Source of the DNA: Pristionchus mayeri
Taxonomy: Eukaryota > Nematoda > Chromadorea > Rhabditida > Neodiplogasteridae
Assembly (NCBI GenBank): GCA_036245805.1
Contig: BTRK01000001.1
Span: 15,004,001 to 15,068,000, forward strand
Reading direction: 5' to 3'
Length of the DNA stretch: 64,000 nt
Shown: piece after piece, positions 11,862 through 23,149 of the stretch
Layout of the letters: every line of letters begins with the position of its first letter
Position numbering within the stretch: position 1 is the stretch's first letter
The notes under the pieces: model-generated
Databases searched by the model: none
Told to the model about the DNA's origin: nothing
Seen by the model: only the letters and a program-made list of their open reading frames with translations
Made by a program: the position numbers and the translations under genes

Positions 11862-12033
11862 GAAGATGATGAATTCATTGGCTTGCATCAAAAGGGAACA
11901 GGGAAGCAATAGGATTCAACGACAAAGATACGAGGGTTTCGAGGAAGAAGAGGTTGATGCGCATTCCTTACCAGATGAAGTTGATTGGGTGGACGCAACA
12001 GTACAAAATTACGTATTAATTAATTTGAAGTAA
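11862..12033 (+). CDS. Exon-like acidic coding remnant in family P
   Basis: An acceptor-like TTTTTGCAG precedes an open frame of 57 codons ending at TAA 12031-12033. It contains FEEEEVDAHSLPDEVDWVDA. The same peptide, with conservative changes, is readable at about 22640-22710 (EEEDVDTHSIPDEVDWVDAT), and an inverted copy with a small deletion lies at 13020-13178. Conservation of an acidic tail between diverged copies suggests it once encoded the C-terminus of a protein carried by the element. I do not recognise the family. Confidence 0.4.
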
Positions 12034-12528
12034 CGAAAAGACTTTTATACTCTCACTGCCAGAAGACAATGATTAGGGTGAGTAAGAGAGCAGAGACAGG
12101 AATGTGCTTGGTAGTACTTTCAGTACTGTACCGAATATCGTCTCATTGGGAGAGGATCTGGGTTTTGCAGAGTGCAGAAACTGGAAAAAACGGGGATGTA
12201 ATGATAAGAATAGTATCATAGGAAGACCGGCGCGAGAATTAACCAGGTGAAAGTGTTCGAGAAGGAAGAGGGTGATTGAGCCAAGCCCTGAATATGTATT
12301 CTTATTGTAAAATCTAATGTAAAACACTTAAATGCAATAGGATAAGAGACAGAAATTAGAAATTAGCATTTTGAAGCAATGCTGCGATAGATGAATACCA
12401 CTCATTGCTTGCGGTTGTAATCCCGTGAGAATGAAGACCTCGCGTGGTTTGGATGTAACAGGTGGAAAATCATAATTAGTGCTTTGAAAATTATTGGCTT
12501 TCCTTTATTTCGTTCTATGGTCATGCAG

Positions 12529-12579
12529 TACAAGCAGGCCATCAACTTCAACGACGGCCGCGATCAAGTTAGAACAGAG
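12529..12579 (+). CDS. Possible 17-codon internal exon in the family P loop
   Basis: CATGCAG precedes a 51-base open segment reading YKQAINFNDGRDQVRTE, followed directly by GTACGC. Length, phase and splice-like edges fit a small exon, but it is too short to prove. Another open stretch at about 12792-12935 (EELEQPEYTEFNLPF) ends in TAA and could be a terminal exon. Both lie in the unpaired loop, where an autonomous element would keep its gene. Confidence 0.25.
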
Positions 12580-14362
12580 GTACGCAGTGGTAATGATGAT
12601 TGTATATAGAATTAACTACCTCACCCGTCTAGTTTAATCGGCTGTTCGTCTACAGAGTGGATCGGGTGCATGAGTGACCCTCTTTATTTAATCATACATT
12701 TATAAATTGTTATTCAATGCTAATTTATATTCGATTTATTTTTTCTGATGACGCGCAGACGAAGTATTATTTTTTGGTTTGATCTCGAGTATTTGAAGAA
12801 CTCGAACAGCCTGAATATACCGAGTTCAATTTACCGTTTCGTCCAAACGTTTCTTTTCAAAATTTACCTACGACTGATGATGCAGGGACAATGATTGTGT
12901 GTGAAACAGAAAATGAAAGTGATCAAAATTCATAAATTCAACCATGAATCTGTCTCAATTTAATTGTCTTCTGGCAGTGAGAGTATAAAAGTCTTTTCGT
13001 TACTTCAAATTAATTAATACGTAATTTTTTTACTGTTGCGTCCACCCAATCAACTTCATCTGGTAAGGAATGCGCACCAACTTCTTCTTCCTCGAAACCC
13101 TCGTATCTTTGTCGTTGAATCCTATTGCTTCCCTTTTGATGCAAGCCAATGAATTCATCATCTTCCTGCTAAAATTAACAAATTTATTTCCATTGTTTTC
13201 AGTTATGCATTAATAAAAGTATGGCTAAAATTAATTCTCATCAGCAACATAAAGTAATTACGCTATCCAGTTTACTTCTCGCACTCTTTCAAACAGACAA
13301 AACATCGTGAGAAATAGAGATCACCCATTCTCTCCCTGTTTTGACCTGAAGTCGTCGCTCCTCTGCCAGATCTTCCAATTTACTGCCATAAAATCTTATT
13401 TTCCACAGTGTCCACGTTGTGCAATCACAACTCCTTCTTATTCGAATCGTCTCATTAAAACATTAGCATTATTTCTTCAGAATTCGATTGGTTTCGCTTT
13501 CATTTTTCAAAAAAATATGAAATATATGTGAATACAAAGTTTCAGAAATGTTGACTGTGATTTAGAAATGTGCTTTTGCCGTAACATGCAACTGCGTGTT
13601 TGTTCTCAATAATGCATTTTTTTTATTTCACTCGGTGCATTCCGGCTACGCTAGTTCTTCAAAGACCATTAGTGCACCGCAACGAGCAGTATTGACCTTT
13701 CTTCAAGTGAAAAAATAATCAGAAAAACATAATAAAAAAACGACCGAGAAAAAGGAGTTCGTAACCTGGAGAGTAGTCGATACCTCATACACAAAAAATC
13801 TGAAAATTTGAGTGGACAATCATGGTCATGTATCAGGCACGTTCCCGTTCCTGATCGAGACCCATGTTCATATTATCAGCAAGAGTTAATGCATTATTTT
13901 TTTTCAAACTCGAGATATAAATTAGACCTTTATTGTGCAAATTTGTGTCAACCGACTTCTAGGAAAAAGAATATGGAAAAAAAATGAATAGTTTTTCATC
14001 GATAACCATTTGCTAGCTGATTACCCTTGCGATACCCGAATGAGACAATACAGGTATAACAAGACAATTTTCAGACAGTCAGGAAGCAAACCTGACAGAT
14101 ATCATAAGACACAGACACCTGAACTCGCCTAGTCAGTGAAATTTTCGAAATGTGATTGGAAAGTCTCAATAAATAGTCCTGAAGCCTTCCCTGAAGCATT
14201 CCCTCTTCTCTTCCGTCTAAGCTATTCAATCAGAGGGGAGTGGAAGCGTATTAGATTATTTCCATGTCGCGAGTTCCATCGCATGGTGTCACTGATAATA
14301 AAAAACTATCGACCTCCGGTGTGTGATAAGGATAAATGTTGTCCACGACTGGTGAGAGCCTG

Positions 14363-14406
14363 CCGAAAAAGTTGGAATGGGGCTTCGCCCCATTCCAATT
14401 TTTCGG
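14363..14406. repeat. Near-perfect 20-bp hairpin with TTC loop
   Basis: CCGAAAAA, one bulged G, then TTGGAATGGGGC pair with GCCCCATTCCAATTTTTCGG around a TTC loop. It lies in the short spacer between the family P palindrome and the TA foldback. No terminator or RNA-gene context is evident. Confidence 0.7.
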
Positions 14407-14525
14407 AACAGTTTCTAATGTTAAGTCAAAACTTTCTTGAGACCTGAGATTCCCAGGATAGTTTACTCATCCGTGACAATAAAAAATTGTTTAAAATGTT
14501 TCGCCTGCGACATTAATGCTATATA

Positions 14526-16435
14526 TGAGAGGAATCGCGAGAGAATCGACCATGCCGCGGCGGTAGGAAAAAAATGAGCCCTATCTAGCAACAAATTTAA
14601 GAACAAGTATTTCAAATGATGCTCTTTCAAACTGCGTCGTCAGAATTTTGATAACGGTCATCATCTTCGAGATTCAGAAGGCCAAACTTGGTACTATCAC
14701 TTTTCGACAGTCAAATCGCGATCACTTAAATGATCATAATTTCGTTTAAAAATAAGATAAAATGTCGTTCTTTGTTTCAAAAGAAAGCCACAATCATGCT
14801 CTACAACTTTACTGCTGAGGTTATCATTCCTTGTCTTCATCCTGGTGCGGGGCGGTCGGGTGGACCAAAAGTGACGCAACTTTGGAAATCGGAAAAACTA
14901 TCTGGGTTTTCATGCTTTCATGCTTATCTGGGTTTTCATGTTCATACATGTGTCTCACTTCTCTCCAAAAATGAAAGAAATCGGGATATGGATTAAAAAA
15001 ATGGGCTCACTTTCGTGCGGCGACCCCAAAATCAGTTCTGGACAAGAGTACATCCGTATCTTCAAATGCCCTCTTTTGGGCTCAAAATCGTTCAAAAACT
15101 TCCAAAACAACATTCTAAGTTGATTGGCCCATGGTGTAACACTTCCGCTGGTCAAAAATGACGATAGGACCGAAAATTGGAAAATCGATATTTTGACCCC
15201 CATTAGCTCTTGGAATGTGCATTTATTAATCCGAGGAAAGGTCCAAAAGCATAGCATATGTCAAAATAGAGTTATGGACCCGATCTATGGCTAGAAATGT
15301 AGAGCACGATGAGCTAAACATTTCATCTGAAGAAAGTGAGTCTCTATATTTTCGTTGAAGCACGCTAGAGAGCTTAGATTTTTGTCAGAAATAGGCTTCA
15401 ATCCCCCGAGAGCGCGCGCTCTACCCGTCTGGCACTCTCGCCGGCTGACCTCCCTCTCCCTCCCCTCTATTTAGCGCTCTCCCGTCGGTTTTGGTCAACT
15501 TCTAAGCTCTGCAGCACGCTTCAACGAAAAGATAGAGACTCACTTTCTTCATATGACATGTTTAGCTCATCGTGCTCTACATTTCTAGCCATAGATCGGG
15601 TCCATAACTCTATTTTGACCTATGCTATGCTTTTAGACCTTTCCTCGGATTAATCAATGTAAATACCGCATTTACGAGAGCCCTTTTTCTTAGAGCTACT
15701 TCGAGGGATGTACTGACAATATTTAGAACCCATTTAGTGCGTTTGGACACATTCCAAGAGCTAATGGGGGTCAAAATATTGATTTTCCAATTTTCGGTCC
15801 TATGGTCATTTTGACCAGCGGAAGTGTTACACCATGGGCCAATCAAATTAGAATGTTATTTTGGAAGTTTTTGAACTATTTTGGGCTCAAATGGGGCAAA
15901 TTTAAGATACGGAAGTACTCTTGTCCAGAACTCATGTTGGGGTCGCCGCAGGAAAGTGAGCCCATTTTTTTCATCCATATTCCGATTTCATTCATTTTTG
16001 GAGAGAAGTGAGACACATGTATGAACTACAACTTAAGCATGAAAACCCAGATAGTTTTTCCGATTTCCAAAGTTGCGTCACTTTTGGTCCACCCGACCGC
16101 CCCCCACCAGGATGAAGACGAGGAATGATAACCTCATTAGTAAAGTTGTAGGCATGATGGTAGCTTTCTTTTGAAACAAAGAACGACATTCTATCTCAAT
16201 TCTAAACGAAGGTATGATCATTTAAGTGATCGCGAATTGACTGTCGAAAAGTGATAGTACCAAGTTTGGCCTTCTGAATCTCGAAGATGACGACCGTTAT
16301 CAAAATTCTGACGACGCAGTTTGAAAGAGCATCATTTGAAATACTTGTTCGTAAATTTGTTGCCAGATAGGACGTATTTTTTCCCTACCGCCGCTCACCT
16401 CCCTCAAATGGTCGATTCTCTCGCGATTCCTCTCA
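14526..16435. mobile_element. TA-flanked foldback, element D
   Basis: A 1910-bp inverted element bounded by TA (14524-14525 and 16436-16437). The ends read TGAGAGGAATCGCGAGAGAA and complement, with AATCGA at bases 19-24. The arms extend about 900 bp and meet at a short GC-rich centre near 15440. No gene. An extra copy of the left half lies at 10580-11094. Confidence 0.8.
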
Positions 16436-16690
16436 TATGTACACCTCAGCGTATCTATGGTTGATTAACTGATCTGTTGTACTTGATAAAATTTGAGTTC
16501 AACAGGTCATTTAATCAGTGAATGAGATTTGCGATAGGAATATATTAATTGTGAAACTGTATAGTTCAATGTTCACTACTTTGCATGGAAGGGATAAACC
16601 CGCCAGAAATCTAAAATCGTTGTCTGCAGAGGTGGAAAGAGAGAGAGAGTATAATCATAGTACGATGGCAATAATATGGCAAACAAGAAT

Positions 16691-16938
16691 AACTGAATCG
16701 CATATCTAAACTTAGGTCGAGTGCTCGGGAGGATGTTATGATTGGGATTAAGGTTATGATAACTGTACTCATAGCATTTGACTAAATAAGCCACGTCTGA
16801 TCTATGCTAACCGAATACTAGATACATGCCAAATTTTGGAGAACCTCATTTTTCGCAAGATGAAGCATATTTTCATTTACTCAGGTTATCTCTCTTATTA
16901 TGCCTGTCTGATCGGGCTCAATCGATAACGACCTGGTT
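16691..16938. other. Spacer, no feature seen
   Basis: AT-rich sequence between the composite palindrome and the gene candidate on the minus strand. Confidence 0.5.
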
Positions 16939-18074
16939 CTATTCAATTACGGATTCTCTATTTTGGTTTTTCGGCCATTCATGTGCGAAATATTGAATAT
17001 CCCGATTCATCTCCGCTAATAATAGGTACAACATCGATCTGTCTGGTGTTTTTTTAAATTTTGAAATAAAAACAATCCACGGAAACTTCAAAATATCAAC
17101 GTCCTCATCCATCGAATTCCGATGAGCATCTATCACGTCGTTGACACAGACGGCTGAAAGAAGGCAAAACATAATCTCTCATTCTCTCATTATATCACTC
17201 TCTCGCCCTATTTCGCCGCAAGACAGTACTTCTAATCAATTCATCACCATCCTTTTCGAAATGACTATAACAGCTTTTTAGCACTAAATTCTACGTCAAA
17301 GCAAACAATCAAAGCTGCCTCATAGTGCATCAGCAGAAATCGCCTCTCCGCGGATACGCGGATGTGATGCACTCGCGGACCGGAGCCTACGTATCGCAGA
17401 TGAGTGGACAAACTGGATATGAACGTAACGAGTTATATGTTCAGCCACAAGAAACGTATAAAATTGTAGCTCTCCAGGATTCAAATAATTCAAATCAGTG
17501 GCGAAATAGGAATCAACTGACCGGATCTTCCGATCACAGCAAACCTTAATATTAACAACTTTTCCTAGCGATGCCTTAAAGGAGGAGTAAAGGCAAACGG
17601 GCGCCCGGTTGAAATATGTTTCAATTAACGACGGAACGCTCTTCAAGGAGCGTGTTCTCTCGCTCGTTGCCTGAGCTTTCCCTGGTTTGGCTCCCGGCCA
17701 ACTACTGATATCTCTGTTCGGAATGGAGCTATCAATGTGAAAATTTCGGAACTTCTTATCGTTGGGGAGATCTAGGCCGTGCATGTGAAAGCTTCAAACA
17801 TTGGATTTTGCCTTACTCCTCCTTTAATCGTCCCACATGAATCCACTATCACAGCTCCCTCTCTATAGCATCTTCGAGACGGAAATCTATCAATTAGAAA
17901 ATAAGAGAAGATCGTTATCAGATGGCCATATTGTTCTTCCATGAGTAGTTTCCATTCGCCGTAATTAATTTTACAATACGGTTCGCACAAAACAAATTTC
18001 ATGATCCGCCTCTGAGTGCCTTGATGCCTGCTCATTCGAATGTATTCGCCACAATCAACATATTTGTCACACAT
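16939..18074 (-). CDS. Unrecognised 216-residue gene candidate, interrupted by a TTAA MITE
   Basis: The gene reads from ATG 18074 (MCDKYVDCGEYIRMS) to 17824. It is then cut by the MITE 17580-17823, and the same frame resumes at 17575 and runs to a GTAGGC donor at 17390. A second exon, 17153-16939, follows a TTTCAG acceptor and ends in TAG. Counting one TTAA and omitting the MITE, exon 1 has 436 bases (phase 1). Exon 2 needs phase 1, giving 217 codons including stop. Such agreement across insertion and intron is unlikely by chance. The protein is Cys-containing and mixed charge, with segments such as CYREGAVIVDSCGTIK and DILKFPWIVFISKF. I see no signal peptide and no family I can name. The donor is only moderate, so the splice could differ. 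As it stands, the insert puts unrelated codons or stops in the message unless it is spliced out. Confidence 0.5.
17580..17823. mobile_element. TTAA MITE inside a coding exon
   Basis: A 244-bp element with TTAA on both sides (17576-17579 and 17824-17827) and inverted ends AGGAGGAGTAA.GGCAAA. It shares the TTAA-AGGAG design with 8131-8418. Removing it with one TTAA restores an open frame on the minus strand, so the empty site is predictable. Confidence 0.8.
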
Positions 18075-18253
18075 CACCCATTACTGAAATTGGGCACTTA
18101 CTATCATCTAGCCCCTATGTACATGATTGTCACATACAATCCGACAAATACCAACTGGGCAATCATTCTAATCATTTTTTCCATGAATCACCCGTCACAT
18201 TTTCGCCTCGACTCTCCTATTTCTCTGTTATCGGCATATGCTAGCCAGTAGTT

Positions 18254-18732
18254 GGGGGGGGGGGGGGGGCGGACAAAACCGCAACGGATTGCCGTTCGCT
18301 GGAGATTTCATCTATCAACTTGGGAGCTGTTGCATTGTTATCAGTATGCCCTCTACTACATCATGCTGATTAGATAATCTAACTAGGCGATCTTGAGTTT
18401 CACTCCGTATCACCGTATCATAGTTAGATAAACACCAAATGATGCAACCAATCGATGCTCATGTTACTGGGTAGCAGTGGATGCTAATGCACTTGAATAT
18501 CGATTGGTCACGGTATTTGGTTTTTATCTAGCTGTTATTTTTCACTCAAATTATATATTTTGGACAATGAACGGTGATACGGAGTGAAACTCAAGATCGC
18601 GTAGTTAGATGATCTAATCAGGATGATGTAGTAGAGGGAATACTGATAACAATGTAACAACTCACAAGTTGCTAGATCAAATCCCCAGCGAACGGCAATC
18701 CGTTGCGGTTTTGTCCGCCCCCCCCCCCCCCC
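18254..18732. mobile_element. Poly-G-ended foldback, copy 1
   Basis: A 479-bp inverted element with a run of G then CGGACAA at one end and the complement at the other. It is flanked by AGTAGTT, or CAGTAGTT if the C is counted (18246-18253 and 18733-18740), a 7-8 bp target duplication. The arms are imperfect and the centre AT-rich. A sister copy is at 54660-55197. No gene. An 8-bp duplication would fit hAT, but the ends do not prove it. Confidence 0.8.
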
Positions 18733-18840
18733 CAGTAGTTCTGCTTTGAAAGAATACATCGTTTGCATTCAATATTTTTCTAACTACTGGAAATATCAGA
18801 AAACATCAAACTTGTCGTCAATGCGCTGTGGTGGTTTGTA

Positions 18841-20090
18841 TTAGGTTGAACAGAAAGTCTTTATAAACTGTTTTGCTAGATCACTGCTCAGTGCACGAGA
18901 CCTTTGGTGTTCCCTCGCCTCTAGTGAATAACACATGACAAAGGGACTATGTGGTCAACAACTCCCCATTCCACGCCTTTCATTCTGCCACTAGTAAGAC
19001 CACGATGTTTGTTCCCACGGCCTTGCACATCCGCAACGTTCTGTTATTCGTATTCCTCTCTCACACTACAATGAAGGAATAGGAACGTCAGTTGGCTGAA
19101 GTGTACGATTCATATGCCACTCACTACCAGGCCATGCGCAATTGGTACCAACTCTTCGAGAAGGGGGACTTTTCCATGGATGATCATGACCGGTCTGGGA
19201 GGCCACCCGAGCTGGATTTGGATGCGCTACGGATCGTAGTGGAATTGGATCCTTTCCAAATACCCGCGACATGGCAGCCACACTTGGGGTATCGCAAAGC
19301 ACCATCGTAAAATGATTGGTCTCCATTGGCAAGAAGAAGAAGCTAGGCCGTTTCATACAACACAAATTGACCCAAGACCAGTTTGACCACCGTGTCGACG
19401 ATTCCCTTTCTCTACTCACTCTTCACGCTGGAGATCGATGGTTGGACCGTCTCATAACATGGGTCGAGAAGTGGGTCTGCTTTGAGAATCACCATAGGAG
19501 GGCACAGTGGGTAGATGCCAATGAGACCCCACAGGACGTCGCAAAGCATGACCTTCACCCTATGAAAATCTTGCTCTCTGCCTGGTGGGGAGTGGATGGC
19601 CCGATTTACTGGGAGCTCCTACCCGAGAAGCGGATAATTACTGGATATGTCTACACTAAACAACTACGGAATCTCAAGAAGAAATTCGCACAATCTGCCC
19701 TGAACGGCAAGAAAGTGTACTATCAACACGATAACGCCCGACCCCTTGTTGCACGGCAGGTCAAGCAGGAGCTGTCCAAATATGGCTGGATGGTTCTCCC
19801 TCATACACCGTATTCTCCTGACTTGGCCCCTTCGTATTATTGGTTGTTCTCGGATCTGACCCGTCATCTCGATCAGAGATCCTTCACTTCCCGTGGGGCG
19901 ATCGAGGCCGCACTCAAGCAATATTTTGATTCGCGCCGAGATGGGTTCTATAAGGAGGGAATCCATAAGTTGCCTGAACGTTGGAGATTTGTCGTAGATA
20001 ACAATGGTGCATACGTTTGATTTCGCTCTTGCGCTTTATTGTCAGAAGAAGGGAAATAAAAAGTTTATAAAGACTTTCTGTTCAACCTAA
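18841..20090 (+). mobile_element. mariner transposon, copy 2 (second subfamily)
   Basis: A 1250-bp element flanked by TA (18839-18840 and 20091-20092). The inverted ends TTAGGTTGAACAGAAAGTCT extend to about 30 bp. They differ completely from the GGGGTGTCCGG ends of the other three mariners, so a second subfamily invaded the genome. Confidence 0.95.
19071..20020 (+). pseudogene. mariner transposase, catalytic residues lost
   Basis: The frame carries TAG at the fourth codon (19080), a one-base deletion near 19260 and TGA where Trp is expected near 19310. It is then open to 20020. Family signatures are clear: RSGRPPELD, RRAQWVDANETP, HDNARPL and YSPDLAPS.YWLFSDL. Two of the three catalytic aspartates are changed: the usual GDEKW reads WVEKW, and the third, in APSDY of relatives, is Tyr. 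Even if translated it could not cut DNA. It is older or more decayed than the other mariners here. Confidence 0.93.
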
Positions 20091-20316
20091 TACTATAATA
20101 TATTGTTTAACGAATGAATCAGATAAATCGGCTGAAACATTTTCAACCGTGTAAATGTACCTTCTATAATCCGAGAGCGCCTGGAGAAATGGGAACCGAG
20201 GATCACATGTTTCGACATGATTCACGTGATGGTTACATTCGCAACATACAAAATAAATCTCGACAATGAGAGAACACGTTTCACGGAATTCTAAAATTGC
20301 CGGTTTCTGCGTTATA

Positions 20317-21609
20317 ACACGAGTCTTCTGAGAGTTTGCTTGAAATCAGACCCCCCGAGGAACTAGGAGCCGAAAGTTTGAGCAATATCCAAGGTATATT
20401 TATGCCAGAGTATATTGTGGACGAGAAAACTTTTGACGTTGGCAGTTTTTCTCAGAACCGGCTTTTAGGGATTTTCCGGTTTTTGTCCAGGCTTAGGCGT
20501 ATTTCAGCTCAAAGTTGCGCTAGATGGTGGATGGCACGGTGCTCAAAAAATCCGTAAAATTATTTTCAGAAACTTTTATGTTTATCGCGAAAACCGAGGA
20601 CATTGTTATAATGCTCAAAACCATGAAAAAGTTATTTCCAAAGCAGAAAAAAAATTCCTCCTGGCTCAGGAACCCCACCACTTAGAACATTTTGAGCACA
20701 GATTCTTAATCTACGGTATCACATTAGTCTAGCAAAATTCAAATCAGAGCTCCGTAGGGGTGGGAATTACTGTAATGAGGCCAAATATACTAAAAATAAC
20801 CTAATTTTCAGAATTAGTGGAAATTCGAAGCATGTAAAATCGATCATTTAAGGGTCGAAAGGGGCATATTTAGATTTTTTCGACATTGCCTGATCAGAAA
20901 TGTAACTTTTTGGTCAATTGAGCAAATTCTGAAAAAAGAATTGAAATCATGTTTTTTCGATATTTTCGGATAAAAGTGAGTATTTTTGTCGAAAAATAAA
21001 ATCTCTTCAATGGGTGTCAGAAGTCCACAAATGTAAATATGAATAACGATGAAGCATTAGAAGCCCACCATGTTTACTGTCGCCTCCTAAATAATCGATT
21101 TTCCAGGCTTCGAATTTCCACTAATTCTGAAAATTAGGCTATTTTGGCATATTTGGCCTCATTACAGTACATTCCCACCCCTACCGACCTCTGATCTGAA
21201 TTTTGCTAGACTAATGTGATACCGTAGATTAAGAATCTGTGCTCAAAATGTTCTAAGTGGTGGGGTCCCTGAGCCAGGAGGAATTTTTTTCTATTTTGGA
21301 AATCACTTTTTTCATGGTTTTGAGCATTATAACAATGTCCTCGGTTTTCGCGCTAAACATAAAAGTTTCTGGAAATAATTTTACGGATTTTTTGAGCACC
21401 GTGCCATCCATCTAGCGCAACTTTGAGCTGAAATACGCCTAAGCCTGGACAAAAACCGGAAAATCCCTAAAAGCCGGTTCTGGGAAAAACTGCCAACGTC
21501 AAAAGTTTTCTCGTCCCCAATATACTCTGGCATAAATATATCTTGGATATTGCTCAAACTTTCGGCTCCTAGTTCCTCGGGGTCCTGCATTCTCTCAGAA
21601 GACACGTGA
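20317..21609. mobile_element. TA-flanked foldback, element E
   Basis: About 1.29 kb with long arms meeting near 20960. The right end, read inward, is TCACGTGTCTTCTGAGAGAA, followed by TGCA where other members have TCGA, and it is flanked by TA at 21610-21611. The left end has diverged (ACACGAGTC). ORFs in the two arms mirror each other and are not genes. Confidence 0.75.
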
Positions 21610-21942
21610 TAAACAATGAACGGTCGGTGTGCGTAAGTAAAACAAAACAATTTAAATTTGCTCTCAATGAGTTGTATCCCATTATACCTCTACATTGGAC
21701 ACATCGACCTTATTTTCTCCGTTGACTTTGAGGGCGGCATAATGACACGGGTGCGCGCCTCTTTGGAAATTCCTCACCTGGAATTGCCAACGTTTTTTTT
21801 TTGCGAAACTTTTTGGGTCACTGTGAACTTTCGTGCACTGTATTAGCACTTCCTTCTTCGAGTCGCTGACCAGCTTTTTGCGAAAAAGTAGGTAAATATC
21901 CTAATTCATTTATAAATTATAAATCAAAATTTAATACATATT

Positions 21943-23000
21943 GTGGCTTCGGTGAATCACCAGCTTTCTTCTCGAAAACATTCATCACCAGGTGGATTCT
22001 CGCCTCGGTCTTCCTACGTACGTTTTATTATCACCACATCCTCAATTTTTTCCCATGCTCTACTCTCTACACAACCCACATCCTCTCCGATTGAGGAGAT
22101 ATTCGGTTCAGTGCTAAAAGTCTTTACTACTAAGCACATTCCTGCCTCCGCACTCCTACTTCCCCCCTCATCATTGTCATTTGGTAGTGAGAGTATCAGA
22201 GTCTTTTCGGTACTTTTCGGTACTATTCGACGCAGTTTTAGAAAATACTAGATAAGGTCTTCTCACCAATATATGTGAAGGTGGAGCATACTTTTTCTCC
22301 CTTGCAAAATGGCAAATTTAAAAATTTTAGTAAAATATTTTGAAATTTGGTTTGATGACGATCATGGATTTATCGCATACCCTGAGTCACTAATTTTATC
22401 TGAACATATGTAGGGAATGTTCAAGTCTTCCTCCTAATTGCATTATTGAGTTACCCCAATGTGATTTGAGATGACCATTTTGAGCGATCTCAAACTTCAT
22501 AAACGAAATCGGACAAAACTTATGTTACTACCTAATAAGAAGGAGGCGTGATTTCACAACGTGGACACTGTGGATAAGAAGTTTTTGTGGCAGCGAATTG
22601 GGAAGGCCTGCCTCCGGAGCGACGATTCCTGTTCAGGCATTCGAGGAAGAAGACGTTGATACGCATTCCATACCAGATGAAGTTGATTGGGTGGACGCGA
22701 CAATATAAATTACGTAAAGTACCGAAAAGACTCTGATCACTACCTACTCTGATCACTACCAAATGACAATGATGAGGGGGGGGGGAGTTGGAGTGCGGAG
22801 GCAGGAATGTGCTTGGTAGTAGAGACTTTTAGCACTGAACCGAATATCTCCTCAATCGGAGAGGATATGGGTTGTGTAGAGAGTAGAACCTGGAAAAAAA
22901 TTGAGGAGGTGGTGATAATAAAACGTACGTAGGAAGACCGAGGCGAGAATTCACCTGGTGATGAATGTTTTCGAGAAGAAAGCTGGTGTTCTGTGTTACC
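21943..23000. mobile_element. Foldback of family P, copy 2
   Basis: Arms 21957-22257 and 22690-22993 are inverted copies. The loop carries 22540-22690, which is related to 11580-12010, including the acidic coding remnant and its WVDAT stretch. The arms match 12090-12330 of copy 1. Confidence 0.7.
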
Positions 23001-23149
23001 ATCTGCGCAAATTAATGACAAGTTTAGTTGTTTTTGTTTAGTTGTTTTTGCCTGGCGCATTCTCGTCTCAACATTACTACTTAACACTTCACATCGTGCA
23101 ATTGACAATACTTTCGGGACTCTCCTTCCCAATAGGATATGATTTTACT

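Larger units (their letters stand above)
11094..14310. mobile_element. Large palindromic element, family P, copy 1
   Basis: The left arm 11094-12073 pairs with the right arm 12952-14310. The right arm holds about 480 bp (13625-14105) that the left lacks. The loop, 12074-12951, is single copy and contains exon-like pieces. Relatives occur at 21943-23000 (a smaller foldback) and 57390-58440 (one arm only), so this is a mobile family. No transposase domain is recognised. Confidence 0.65.
10325..16690. repeat. Composite inverted structure, 6.4 kb
   Basis: Outer arms of about 760 bp (10325-11094 and 15930-16690) are inverted copies. Between them lie a 3.2-kb palindrome (11094-14310), a 210-bp spacer with a strong hairpin, and a complete TA foldback (14526-16435) whose right half forms part of the right outer arm. 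The left outer arm contains only the left half of that foldback (from 10580). It matches the right arm better than the foldback's own left half does, for example around 10790 versus 16200 and 14730. The structure therefore grew by an inverted duplication or by gene conversion, with the 3.2-kb palindrome inserted. Confidence 0.7.
18196..21850 (+). repeat. Old dispersed repeat, copy B, split by three insertions
   Basis: Pieces 18196-18253, 18740-18840, 20093-20316 and 21610-21850 line up in order with 8440-9240. The gaps are filled exactly by a poly-G foldback, a mariner and a TA foldback, each with its own target duplication. This is direct evidence that the repeat is older than all three. Confidence 0.75.

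Noticed and set aside
10826..16189. 65-codon ORF present twice in opposite orientation
   Set aside because: Arms of the composite palindrome; no coding signal beyond the repeat.
20336..21650. Mirror ORFs of 73 and 89 codons
   Set aside because: They are the two arms of one foldback, not two genes.
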